Positions 46,038-55,235 of a stretch of 64,000 nucleotides of DNA are shown piece by piece. Location of the stretch: NCBI GenBank assembly GCA_943736015.1, contig OX031057.1, forward strand, positions 39,146,501 to 39,210,500. Reading direction: 5' to 3'. Position 1 is the first letter of the stretch; every line of letters starts with the position of its first letter. The notes under the pieces are model-generated. The model was given only the letters and a program-made list of their open reading frames with translations. It was not told the DNA's origin and did no database searches. Both the position numbers and the translations under genes were made by a program. Source of the DNA: Tridacna crocea. Its lineage: Eukaryota > Mollusca > Bivalvia > Cardiida > Cardiidae.

Positions 46038-47531
46038 CTAAATTTTTATCTTGATATTTGCGTCATCTAAGGCAGAGGCAATTACGTCCGTATCAGTCCA
46101 ACGGTCCGCTTTTTCTATGGTTTTGATTATGCTCCATGATGTCCTGCTGCTCTTTATCTCTCCCCTAGCAACCTTTGTCACGTATGTGAAATTGTATTGT
46201 CTTATTTTGGCATTAATTTTGTCTTCTTCCTCTTCCTCTTCCTGTGGCTTCTTTTCCCCTTCTAGAGCGAAGAACCCATACTTGTCCAACAGTGTTTTCC
46301 GTGATATAACAGGAAACTCCACTGGATTCTTTTTATTCTCAAGTAAAATGGCAACATACTCGTGGGCCATTAGTCTCTGATCTGGTGTTAGTGCCTTCCA
46401 GTTGGTTGGAGGCCATAATACATGATGATTGTTACACTCTAGTTCCAGCTGTTTACTAAAGTCCCAACTCCTCTTAGCTGGTGGGCATACAGGCATCGCC
46501 CCTCTTTTTAGGATGCAAAGGGCACGAGCTCTGAGAGAATCCTGCTTCGCTCCTTCAGGTACACTTACGTTGTCACTGGAAGAACTTGAACTAGATGAGC
46601 TGGACTCACTATTTGCCTCACTAATATCCTCCCCTCCTGTCACTTTACCTCCACTATTCCCTTCACAATCCTTAACCTTAGAATCTCCACTAATGTTACT
46701 TTCATCAACTGTCCCTGAATCCACATTCCTACTCATATCTATCCCCGCATTATCTCTGCCACTTTTCTCGGTCTGACTTCCATCTTGCTTGTCCCCAATA
46801 CCCTGCTCCTCTTCGTCCTCAATGTCACCTGTTCCCAACTCTATCTCATCTCCGTAGGTTTCTAGTTCATCTGTTCTTTCCACACTGACCCGACCCTGCT
46901 TAGCTGATCTCTCCTCTTCATCACCATCAATCCCCTTTCTCTTCTTATTTAAAGTCCCTCCAGTTTCTTCCCTTACTCCGTCTTGTCTCCTAGATCCAAC
47001 CGACACTACCCTTCCTTTACACTGGTCCCTCTCTTCACTGGAATTAACAGTTTCTATCACTATCCTTGTATCTGTTCTGTCTTTTGTCCTTCCAATCTTT
47101 TCTTCTGCTAGCTTCAAACCTTCCTTCCACCCCCTGTTCCATTTTTCTGTCCTTTCTTTTCTGTCTGCAAACCCCTCTGCCCAGTTCCTTACTGCCCTCC
47201 TCACATCATAAGCCGCATCACTTTCATAAACTTGAACACTTTCCGCTATCTTTGCGTAATCATGCGGATAAATGGCAAAATAAAATCCGTTGGTTCGACT
47301 AAAACGGTCCTTCGGTAAGTTCAAGTCCGGGTGACTCTTTTTCACATGAACCTCCAGATCGCTGACTCTGGTAAAAGTTTTTGTCTTTCCTTTGCACCAT
47401 GGACAAAGAACCGTTAAACATCTATGTTCTGCCGAGATCAGGTGTTTTACCAGAGCCGTCCGGGTAGGAAATATCCCCTCGCAAAGCCAACAGTTCTCCC
47501 TGAAACAAAAGAGAAATCTCGTAAGATCCAT
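46038..47531 (-). CDS. Extra 3' ORF: C2H2 zinc-finger, acidic/Ser-rich protein (copy 1)
   Basis: 497 aa, unknown function, in the position of env. Two C2H2 fingers lie at the N-terminus (C14, C17, H30, H36; C43, C46, H62, H67). A Trp-rich basic helix follows (about 115-150), then a long Glu/Asp/Ser-rich low-complexity region (about 185-330) with a serine run. The conserved-looking C-terminus (about 340-497) contains LTPDQRLMAHEYVAILLE and an acidic EEEEEEED stretch. No signal peptide or membrane span, so it is not an envelope. A TTTGTTTCAG acceptor-like site overlaps codons 8-11, so a spliced mRNA could enter here. Confidence 0.8.
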   Translation of the reverse strand: MDLTRFLFCFRENCWLCEGIFPTRTALVKHLISAEHRCLTVLCPWCKGKTKTFTRVSDLEVHVKKSHPDLNLPKDRFSRTNGFYFAIYPHDYAKIAESVQVYESDAAYDVRRAVRNWAEGFADRKERTEKWNRGWKEGLKLAEEKIGRTKDRTDTRIVIETVNSSEERDQCKGRVVSVGSRRQDGVREETGGTLNKKRKGIDGDEEERSAKQGRVSVERTDELETYGDEIELGTGDIEDEEEQGIGDKQDGSQTEKSGRDNAGIDMSRNVDSGTVDESNISGDSKVKDCEGNSGGKVTGGEDISEANSESSSSSSSSSSDNVSVPEGAKQDSLRARALCILKRGAMPVCPPAKRSWDFSKQLELECNNHHVLWPPTNWKALTPDQRLMAHEYVAILLENKKNPVEFPVISRKTLLDKYGFFALEGEKKPQEEEEEEDKINAKIRQYNFTYVTKVARGEIKSSRTSWSIIKTIEKADRWTDTDVIASALDDANIKIKI

Positions 47532-47639
47532 TTATAACAATGGTGAAAACCTGAAACGGAAACAAATGGTTTTCCTTCAAACAAATATGATCTAGGTAAC
47601 TGTCAAGGGCGGGACCTTTGGCCATTACTTAGTTCGTCT

Positions 47640-47757
47640 ACGCACAGGAAATCTCCGCCGCGTGAATACAACCGTTCCCAACTAAAGTAAATCCCCGACG
47701 CGTGGATACAACCGCTCCCACCTACAGGAAATCTCCGCCACGTGAATACAATCCTTT
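47640..47757. repeat. Minisatellite between integrase and 3' ORF (copy 1)
   Basis: Three ~50-bp units: CAGGAAATCTCCGCC(G/A)CGTG, AAGTAAATCCCCGACGCGTG and a third, each followed by AATACAAC(C)G-type sequence. The rest of 47758-48007 is AT-rich. Confidence 0.75.
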
Positions 47758-48007
47758 TGAAACGCGCGACAAATATTGTTTTATTCATATTTGTTTATTT
47801 ATTAACTTGTTAATTTTCTAAAAGTTTACAAATGTTGTCTGTTAAACTTATATTTATATACATACATATACATGTACATATACTTGTTATATTTTTATTT
47901 GTTTGTTTGTATTTATAACTTGTAAATTGCATGGTCATATTTTAAGAAAAGAAATAGAGTTAACGGAAAACACAACAGCACTTATTTAAATGATTTACAT
48001 GTCTGAA

Positions 48008-49747
48008 TTAAGTTCTGTTTTTAACTTCCGCATGTATCCAATTTGGAATCTTTGTCCCATAATATGGATGCAATCTATCTATATGGTAAGCTTTTGGTCG
48101 TCCTTTTGATGACTGTTTTACCATACATATAATGTCATCTAATATCCTGGTGACAACAAAAGGTCCTTTCCATTTGTTCACCAGCTTTGAGCTAATCCCA
48201 ACTTTACGTGAAGGATCATGTAGCCATACCAGTTGACCTGGTTTAAATGATCTTTTTTTAGAGCTGCAGTCATAGTATTTCCTCTGGTATCTTGATGCAG
48301 CCTTAATATTCTCCCTTGCTATATCATGGCATTTCTGCAAATTATCCTCCAGGTCCATCACATAGTCATTAAAGTCCTTGACAAAGTCATCGGACTTAGG
48401 ACGCCCGACAACAGCTTGCATAGGCAGAGTTATCTCCCGTCCTAGCATCATCCTATTTGGACTAATTTTAGAGCTACTGTGAGGTGATGACCTGTATGCC
48501 ATCATTACTTGTTGCAGATAAAAATCCCAATTATTTTGCTGTACTTGACAATAAGATTTCAACATTGAAATCAGAGTTCGGTTAAACCGTTCTACAAGAC
48601 CATTAGCTTGTGGGCGCAGTGATGTGGCATGAGTTTTGTCAATTCCCATTAAATCGCATAGATCCTGCATAAGTTTAGATTCAAAACATCTGCCTTGGTC
48701 CGAGTAAATTTGCAAAGGCACTCCAAACCTGCTAACAAAAGTATCTACAAATGCTTTTGCAACTGTTTTGGTTTTCATATCTGGTATTGCAACACATTCT
48801 GTCCATTTCGTAAACCAATCTGCTATTACTAATATATATTTGTTCCCTTGGTTACTCAAAGGGAGAGGACCAAGTATGTCCATCATTATCCTTTCCATTG
48901 ACTCTCCTACTAGATACTGTCCAAGAGGTGCCTTATTTGATTCCCTTGAAAGTCTTTTTGCAGTGCAATCATCACACTCCCTGCAATATCGTTTAACTGA
49001 GTCGGTCATCCCTGGCCAGTAGAACCCTTGTCTAATTCTACTAAGGGTTTTCTCTACCCCAAGATGTCCACTACTTGCAATATCGTGGTGATACCTGATG
49101 ACCTCTTTTTGACGATCCTTTGGAGTCACAAGTTGATACAGAAGGCTCCCATCATCCTTTTCAAATTTCCGATATAGCATACCTCCCTTGATTTCCAAAC
49201 GATCCCATTGTCGCCAAAGGGTTTTGAGTTTTGATGACGCAGCGGATATTTCATTCCACCCTGGCCGTTGACGTCCCTCTTGTAGATCAAGTTTGATTTT
49301 TCCTATATTGATGTCATTAAGCTGGCTAGTTGAAATTTCCACAGGATCCCAACCATTTAGAAGAATTTGGTTGTTTGTCATCTCAGAGGTTTGGCTATTT
49401 GCCTGGCTTCTTGTTACAGTCATTATTGTCTCCTCGGACACCTCATCAGGATTGTTAAATGAATCAAATTCTTCTTGTAGTTTTTGCTGATGTTTGCATG
49501 CCTTACATGGCATCCTAGAAAGTGCATCTGCATTAGAGTGACTTCTTCCTCCCCTGTGAATCACTTCTAGGTTATATGTGTTAAGCTCTTGTAACCAACG
49601 TGCTACTTGGCCGGTAGGTAATTTCAGGGTGCGCATCCAGCTTACTGCTGCATTGTCAGTGCTAACAGCACTGACTGGCCATACAGGTAACTGTGAAAAT
49701 GTTTCAAAGCCGTTACAACAGCAAGAAGCTCCTTTCTTGTGATGCAA
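48008..49747 (-). CDS. pol: RNase H C-terminus and integrase with GPF module (copy 1)
   Basis: 579 aa. TDNAAVSWM (30-38) and SNADALSRMP finish the RNase H/tether. The zinc-binding H2C2 is at about 220-261 (HH, H228, C258, C261). The catalytic core has D290, D350 and E386 (MDILGP, YSDQG, NGLVERF). KPGQLVWLHDP and WKGPFVV form the C-terminal GPY/F-type module. No chromodomain is seen. The first ~25 residues are out of frame with the family. Confidence 0.92.
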   Translation of the reverse strand: MHHKKGASCCCNGFETFSQLPVWPVSAVSTDNAAVSWMRTLKLPTGQVARWLQELNTYNLEVIHRGGRSHSNADALSRMPCKACKHQQKLQEEFDSFNNPDEVSEETIMTVTRSQANSQTSEMTNNQILLNGWDPVEISTSQLNDINIGKIKLDLQEGRQRPGWNEISAASSKLKTLWRQWDRLEIKGGMLYRKFEKDDGSLLYQLVTPKDRQKEVIRYHHDIASSGHLGVEKTLSRIRQGFYWPGMTDSVKRYCRECDDCTAKRLSRESNKAPLGQYLVGESMERIMMDILGPLPLSNQGNKYILVIADWFTKWTECVAIPDMKTKTVAKAFVDTFVSRFGVPLQIYSDQGRCFESKLMQDLCDLMGIDKTHATSLRPQANGLVERFNRTLISMLKSYCQVQQNNWDFYLQQVMMAYRSSPHSSSKISPNRMMLGREITLPMQAVVGRPKSDDFVKDFNDYVMDLEDNLQKCHDIARENIKAASRYQRKYYDCSSKKRSFKPGQLVWLHDPSRKVGISSKLVNKWKGPFVVTRILDDIICMVKQSSKGRPKAYHIDRLHPYYGTKIPNWIHAEVKNRT

Positions 49748-51492
49748 TAGGCTCTTTCGTGGACATTCATTGACTTGCTCATGTAAGCAATGACCCTCTC
49801 TTTGTTATCTTGTATTTGAGAAAGAACAGCTCCTACTGCACTGTTCGAAGCATCTGTGTCCAAAATGAATTTTGATCCTAATTTTGGGTAAGCTAAAATT
49901 GGAGCTGATATTAATGCCTGTTTTAACGTTTCAAATGAATTTTGGCAATCATCCGTCCATTTAAATGGAGTTTTCTTCTCGCAAAGTTTGTGCAAAGGCC
50001 TTGCAATGTCTGAAAATCCCTTTACAAACCTTCTATAGTATGATGCAAGACCCAGGAAGCTCCGAACTTCCTTGTTATTCCTAGGTATTGGCCAATCTCG
50101 AACAGTCTTCACTTTTTCAGGGTCAGTTTCAACCCCATTTTCAGACACAATATGACCTAGAAAAGAGACAGACTTTTGAAAAAATAAACATTTGGACGGT
50201 TTTAACTTGAGGTTGGCTTCCCGCAAGCGAATAAAAACGTTTTCAATGCGTTGGAGACTCTCGTCTACCGTTTTGCCTGGTGTGATTATATCGTCCATGT
50301 ATAATAATGACTCGGTCCACTGTATGCCTCGCAAAACATCCTCCATTAGCCTTTCGAAGGTGGATGGAGAATTTACCAGCCCAAAAGGCATAACCCGAAA
50401 CTGATATAATCCTTGACTAGTAGAGAATGCAGTTTTGGGTTTGTCTGGCTCGTCCATCTCTATTTGCCAGAACCCTGAATTCAAGTCCATACAGTTGAAC
50501 CACTTCGAACCCGATAGTGCATCAAAACAATCATCCACCCGCGGAATAGGGTACGCATCCTTCACTGTTACATCGTTTAGGCGCCGATAATCAACGCAAA
50601 ATCTGGTTGATCCGTCCTTTTTCGAAACCAGCACAATAGGCGATGACCATGGACTTTTTGAAGGTTCTATGATACCCTTCCCAAGCATTTTCTCTATTTC
50701 TTGCCGTTCAATGTCCCTTTTCCCATACGGTTGTCGTCTAACAGGCTGGCGAATTGGATTGGCTGTCCCTGTATTGATTGTATGCTTAACCCTATTTGTG
50801 CATCCAAGGTCATCAGAGGATTTAGCAAATACATCCTGATATTTATTAAGCAATGTTGCAAATTTTTCCTTTTCTTCATTGTCCAGGTTTTCTGTACTGT
50901 TCTTGAACATTTCTCTCAAATGTTCTGGTAAACGAGCCTCCCCAGATATTTTAGCATCTTGAAAAGATTCCTGAAAAGAGGCTGCACACAGGTCTGTCTC
51001 AACCACGCTCAGTGGTTTATCTTCTATGATTGGGTAACAACATCCTACCCTTTTCCCTACTTCTGCCGTTATAGTTTTATCAGTATAATTCATCAAAGCA
51101 ATAAGTGCATCGCCCTTATTTATGTCTATAATACCACTAAGCAATTTCAGGTTATCACTATTTTCTATTTCAGAATCATCGATGAAGGCTACCTCCGGGA
51201 GGATTTTATGATTTGGTACCTGAACAGAAACAAACATACAACTCAATGCTGGGATATCTACCCCCTCATTGACCTCTACTCTACAGACTGTAGTAGTTTC
51301 TTCCCCAGAATAACAGTGAATTACACTGCCATTCTTAGTATACAATTCTAAAGTTTCAATGTTCCACTGCTTGACATTCTCCATGATAAAATCCTGACCA
51401 AGTATTCCTGGAAGGGACATATCACAGACAATTACAGTTACTTCTGCTATATAATTCCCAAAAGTGATATTTGTGTTAACATATCCACGCAC
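49642..51492 (-). CDS. pol: Protease C-terminus, reverse transcriptase and RNase H (copy 1)
   Basis: 616 aa. SLPGILGQDFI (26-36) is the protease end. RT spans about 250-450 with FCVDYRRLND, MPFGLVNSPSTF and the catalytic YMDD at 398-401. RNase H starts at about 540 with DTDAS (545-549) and KELL (587-590). The frame ends within RNase H: the expected TDNAAV segment is in the integrase frame, again a -1 shift near 49665. The RT copies genomic RNA into DNA inside particles. Confidence 0.92.
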   Translation of the reverse strand: MRGYVNTNITFGNYIAEVTVIVCDMSLPGILGQDFIMENVKQWNIETLELYTKNGSVIHCYSGEETTTVCRVEVNEGVDIPALSCMFVSVQVPNHKILPEVAFIDDSEIENSDNLKLLSGIIDINKGDALIALMNYTDKTITAEVGKRVGCCYPIIEDKPLSVVETDLCAASFQESFQDAKISGEARLPEHLREMFKNSTENLDNEEKEKFATLLNKYQDVFAKSSDDLGCTNRVKHTINTGTANPIRQPVRRQPYGKRDIERQEIEKMLGKGIIEPSKSPWSSPIVLVSKKDGSTRFCVDYRRLNDVTVKDAYPIPRVDDCFDALSGSKWFNCMDLNSGFWQIEMDEPDKPKTAFSTSQGLYQFRVMPFGLVNSPSTFERLMEDVLRGIQWTESLLYMDDIITPGKTVDESLQRIENVFIRLREANLKLKPSKCLFFQKSVSFLGHIVSENGVETDPEKVKTVRDWPIPRNNKEVRSFLGLASYYRRFVKGFSDIARPLHKLCEKKTPFKWTDDCQNSFETLKQALISAPILAYPKLGSKFILDTDASNSAVGAVLSQIQDNKERVIAYMSKSMNVHERAYCITRKELLAVVTALKHFHSYLYGQSVLLALTMQQ

Positions 51493-51767
51493 TTTGATAT
51501 TGGCGCCATCAACACCCTGAATTGAGAAAGTGGCAAGCTTTTCTCCCCGCCAATCTGGTCATATGTTTCCTCAGATATTAGTGTTGCCGTGGCACCACTA
51601 TCAAGCAAAAATGGAATTTCATTATTATTGATATTACCCTGAATGTATAAACCATTATCCCATTTAAATGGTTTCCTACCAACCTGCCCAATCCTTGAAA
51701 TAGTGTCTGGGCTGGCCTTAAATGTTTGATTGCTATAGATAGGTCGATTTCTGTCATCATCCGTCAC
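51447..51767 (-). CDS. Aspartic protease, N-terminal part (copy 1)
   Basis: This frame is -1 relative to gag and is open upstream across the gag end, so the annotated ATG need not be used. LLDSGATATLIS (D56-S57-G58) is the catalytic loop. Similarity stops after about residue 74, and the rest of the protease (ILGQDF) is in the next frame, another -1 shift near the A run at about 51540. Confidence 0.85.
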   Translation of the reverse strand: MTDDDRNRPIYSNQTFKASPDTISRIGQVGRKPFKWDNGLYIQGNINNNEIPFLLDSGATATLISEETYDQIGGEKSLPLSQFRVLMAPISKCVDMLTQISLLGII

Positions 51768-51775
51768 CCCATGAC

Positions 51776-52684
51776 CTACTGGGTTGACGGTTTGGCGTTT
51801 TCCTGGTTCTTTGAAATTTTCCTTTTCGGCTTATCCTTGTTAGGACAATTCCTATAGAGGTGATCGCTAGATCCACAAGTAAAGCATGCCTTGTCACCTT
51901 TTCTAGCGGAGGTTTCAAGCTTATCGAGTCGTTGTTCTATACGTTTGATTGTATCTCTCAGGGCATCAAGATCCCTGTTATCCTTTAAATCAGAACTTGA
52001 CAAATTTCCGTGCACCGCTATACCCCGTACACGAGACGCCTCAAAAGTGGTCTTGGATCTCCCTAACACGTCTTCGTAGCGTTCCACTATTTCCACAGCC
52101 TCCCTGATCGTCCTGCAGCCGTTATCCATCAGTCTGCATCTCATCTCAGGTGAAAAGCTTTTGTAGAAATGTTCTAACGCTAACATCTCTTGTGCCTCTG
52201 ATCCAAGTGACACATACGCCTTCTGGGCATATAGCCTTATCTCATCCCCAAAGGTGGCAACTGACTCGTTTTTGCCCCGTGTCCTGTTCTGAATTTTCGA
52301 TAACCATCTAGTGGTTTGTCTAGTACTTCCAAACCTCTGCTCTAGTCGGGTAGTTAACAAACGGTATGAGCGCTTTTCGTGGGCCGGTAGGGAGCTATAA
52401 TGTAGCCTTGCCTGGTGCTTTAATGAAGTTGCCAGGTACAGTAACTTTTCTTTTTCCGACCATTGTGCCAAGTCAGCACAGTCCTCAAAATATGAAATAT
52501 ACTGTTCCCAATCCTCCTCACCTGTGAATGGATCAGGTTTGATGTTATGAGAACTCTGTCTGTACCTACGTTCAGGTGATACATAGTTATGATCTCCATC
52601 CTCACCTCTATAGTCATCTTCCCCACCTCCAGGATGGTTGATATTAAAATTTACCTCGGAGTCTGAGTCTTCCTGATTTGCCAT
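51776..52684 (-). CDS. gag: Gag protein (copy 1)
   Basis: 302 aa capsid/nucleocapsid precursor. It has an acidic N-terminus and a retrotransposon-gag domain (about 45-210) with WEQYISYFEDCADLAQW. A coiled stretch (about 240-260) precedes a CCHC knuckle CFTCGSSDHLYRNC (267-280) and a basic tail. The start lies in GCCATGG (minus strand). The next frame opens by a -1 shift; G GAA AAC (51797-51803) is a possible but non-canonical slip site. Confidence 0.9.
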   Translation of the reverse strand: MANQEDSDSEVNFNINHPGGGEDDYRGEDGDHNYVSPERRYRQSSHNIKPDPFTGEEDWEQYISYFEDCADLAQWSEKEKLLYLATSLKHQARLHYSSLPAHEKRSYRLLTTRLEQRFGSTRQTTRWLSKIQNRTRGKNESVATFGDEIRLYAQKAYVSLGSEAQEMLALEHFYKSFSPEMRCRLMDNGCRTIREAVEIVERYEDVLGRSKTTFEASRVRGIAVHGNLSSSDLKDNRDLDALRDTIKRIEQRLDKLETSARKGDKACFTCGSSDHLYRNCPNKDKPKRKISKNQENAKPSTQ

Positions 52685-53633
52685 GGTTTTTTTTTTTTTT
52701 GGTAAAGATGTTGATTGAGCTTTTCCTAGATAATGAAAATGAGTAAACTCCGTCTACCAGGATTCCAGACTAATTCCGAGGAAATTTCTTCTCTCAGCCC
52801 TTTACTAGATTTACTAGAAAGTCCAGTAAAGTTAAATAATTCAGATTGTTTGGATTTGAACTCCAATAAACAAAGGCTGTATATCCGGACAACAGCTCTC
52901 GAGGCTAGCTCTTAAAAAAATAAAATGTGTTGTTCTAAAAATTCCTAACGCACGGATCCGAAAGTGAAGCCTAATGGTTGGATCCAAATATCTAATGACG
53001 TTGTTCGGATCCGAAAATACCCGGTGTTCGGATCCGATTTTATAATCCGTGATGTTCGGATCCAGCAATGCACGGATCCGAAAGTGCAGACCTAGTGTTT
53101 GGATCCGATTTTCCGAAGGACGCTCGGATCCGAAAGTTCCTAGTCTAAACAATTCCCGATGTTCGGATCCGACAATGCACGGCTCCGAAAGTGAGTATCT
53201 AGTGTTTGGATACGAAGCTTTCTAATTTTAAAGTTAAAGACACGATTTTCGGATCTCAAAGACTCCCGATATTCGGCCTGCTGAACGGAAATACTCCGGT
53301 AATCAAATTCCAGCAACGACGCACAGTCGCAGTACTTAGTGTTCGGATCCGAAAGTAAAACTCCTCAGGTCAGATAATGGACGGATTCCAAAAGTTCTCT
53401 CTCTCTCTCTCTTTTTTTTTTTTTTTTTTTAAGTAAGCTAAAATCCGAGCCTAGCGCTGTCGTAAGGTCGTGGTTGTAAGTCCGAACCCGACCTGTGTTT
53501 CCTAAGTAGACCTATCCAAAACTTTACTCTGCCAAAAATCGTCTGCTAGTGTCTCCTCTGTGCAGCCAAAACATGCCAAAACTGTTCCAGAAAGAAATTT
53601 GAGACTTGTCCGTGATGCTGAAAGTATATCAGC
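52685..53633 (-). other. Retrotransposon leader with GGATCC palindrome repeats (copy 1)
   Basis: About 950 nt without coding sequence between primer site and gag. From 52950 to 53360 a TTCGGATCCGAA-type palindrome or close variant recurs more than ten times. A CT repeat and T run lie at about 53396-53431. The LTR has related TTTCGG...TCCGAAA pieces (45150-45240). Confidence 0.85.
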
Positions 53634-53651
53634 ATCCCACTTCTGACACCA
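53634..53651 (-). promoter_or_regulatory. Primer binding site, tRNA-Leu type (copy 1)
   Basis: Minus-strand TGGTGTCAGAAGTGGGAT is complementary to a tRNA-Leu-like 3' end including CCA, two bases inside the LTR. Confidence 0.85.
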
Positions 53652-53653
53652 AT

Positions 53654-54959
53654 TGTAACAGGAATATCTATGTAGGGCCGTTCTTTCTGGTAACTTTCCT
53701 TCCTGAATATTACAATTTCCGATCCCTCGCCGAATCCGAGATAAAACGGAAGGAAATATAAGACTTCCCGTGAGCAGACGACAGAAATTGGCCGACAAAA
53801 GTAAAGGGGGGAGGTAAGTTCAGACGACAGACTTAGTAGACTAAATAACGTTAAGAAAATTGACTTTAATGCATAAAAATCTATAATCTAGCTTTACTAG
53901 ATCTATCGTAAATGGAAAGTTATGATTACGTTATTTTAACCGATATTAAAATATTTCTCAGATAATTAGAGTTCAGTGTTTTTCATTTACATTTCAATCC
54001 TCTCCTTTTTGTAGACTGTCTGATCCTAGTCCGGTACTTGGCTGTGTCCAGTAGTCCTGATCCTGGGTCTGTCGTTTTAGATGTTTAATAAATATACTTT
54101 AATTGTAGACAGAAAATTTGTAAACTAAAGAAAAATGAGAAATTTTGTAGTAGAACTAAAAAGACGGAGTTTTGATACGTTAAGGCCGAAATCCAGAATG
54201 AAAAAGCTAGCGTTCCTTGTGCGCGTTCCCTTTTATAATACCGCGCCCTTGAACACTTCAAAACTTCCAAATGCGTACACAGGCATTGAGTGACCAATCA
54301 CAACATAGGCTCCTGCAGAGTCTATATTAAGCTTGTCCAATTGCTCCACTTTCGGAAAAATCCGAAAGATGTGTAAGTCCGCCGAACAAAATCTAGTCCA
54401 TGTTCGGATAGCAGAATGTTCCTTTCGGATTTTTAAAAGTTAATAAAACTGGCAGAGTGCTAGACCTCAAATATTCTAGTCACTCGTAAATACTTAGATA
54501 AAGTCAGTCTAACATATCTTTTGGTACAAGGGAGGGTAATTCTACCTTAAAAGTAAATTTTACAAACGACAAGTAGTTCCGAATCACCGGCTGGCCTTAC
54601 GACCAAAAATCTAAACAAGTTTTACAAAACAGGAGCAGGTCAAATGCCATTGATTGCAAGAAATAATACATACAAGTAAGTTATCAATTCCTAGAGTCAA
54701 TTTGATTGCATAAAATGCATTTCATGCGCTTTTCAGGCGTATGGAATGACTTATGTGCAATTGTAATGGGTTTCCACGACCTGTCAAATCTGAAGTTGAC
54801 AATGCGAGTTCCTCCTATTACCAACTTTAAACAGTGTAAAAGAATAAGTGATCGACTTCTACTGGTTATGTATCTTCAGAGAAACATGTATACGATGATC
54901 ATAGAATCATTATACATGTTTTCTGACTAGCAATGGTCATAGGTGTACCTCACATTACA
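53654..54959 (-). repeat. LTR 2, shared by both copies, 1306 bp
   Basis: Next to the primer site of copy 1 on its left and the purine tract of copy 2 on its right, so it serves as 5' LTR of one and 3' LTR of the other. Confidence 0.87.
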
Positions 54960-54973
54960 CTTCCCCCTTCCTT
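54960..54973 (-). promoter_or_regulatory. Polypurine tract (copy 2)
   Basis: Same sequence next to LTR 2. Confidence 0.8.
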
Positions 54974-55235
54974 ATTAAATAATCCTCCTGGATTATACTT
55001 AAAAAGAAAAACAACCAAGAACAAAGTTTGATTGCAATATCTATGTACCAAGTGAAACATGCAAGAACAGGTGTCATAGAATGAAAATATAACTGCACCA
55101 GTTTTCAAGTATAGTGCCCTCAGTGCTTTTAGTCCTTTGAAAACATCAAATTTTTCAGACTTCAAAAAAAATATAGACAACTTTTTAAAACAAAATGAAC
55201 TCTTGTGAAAACAACACCGTAGCTACAGCAACGCA

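Larger units (their letters stand above)
44454..54959 (-). mobile_element. Ty3/gypsy LTR retrotransposon, copy 1
   Basis: Minus-strand element: 3' LTR 44454-45761, 5' LTR 53654-54959. Between them, in transcription order, are a primer site, long leader, gag, protease, RT/RNase H, integrase with a GPF module, a zinc-finger ORF and a polypurine tract. The RT-RNaseH-IN order is the Ty3/gypsy order. I do not assign a clade. Confidence 0.93.

Noticed and set aside
46051-47595. Plus-strand ORFs opposite the zinc-finger gene
   Set aside because: Low-complexity Ser/Leu-rich shadows of the minus-strand ORF, repeated at 55249-56793.
51447-51492. C-terminal residues of the protease ORF after residue ~74
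   Set aside because: They lie past the frame change; the real protease end is read in the overlapping pol frame.
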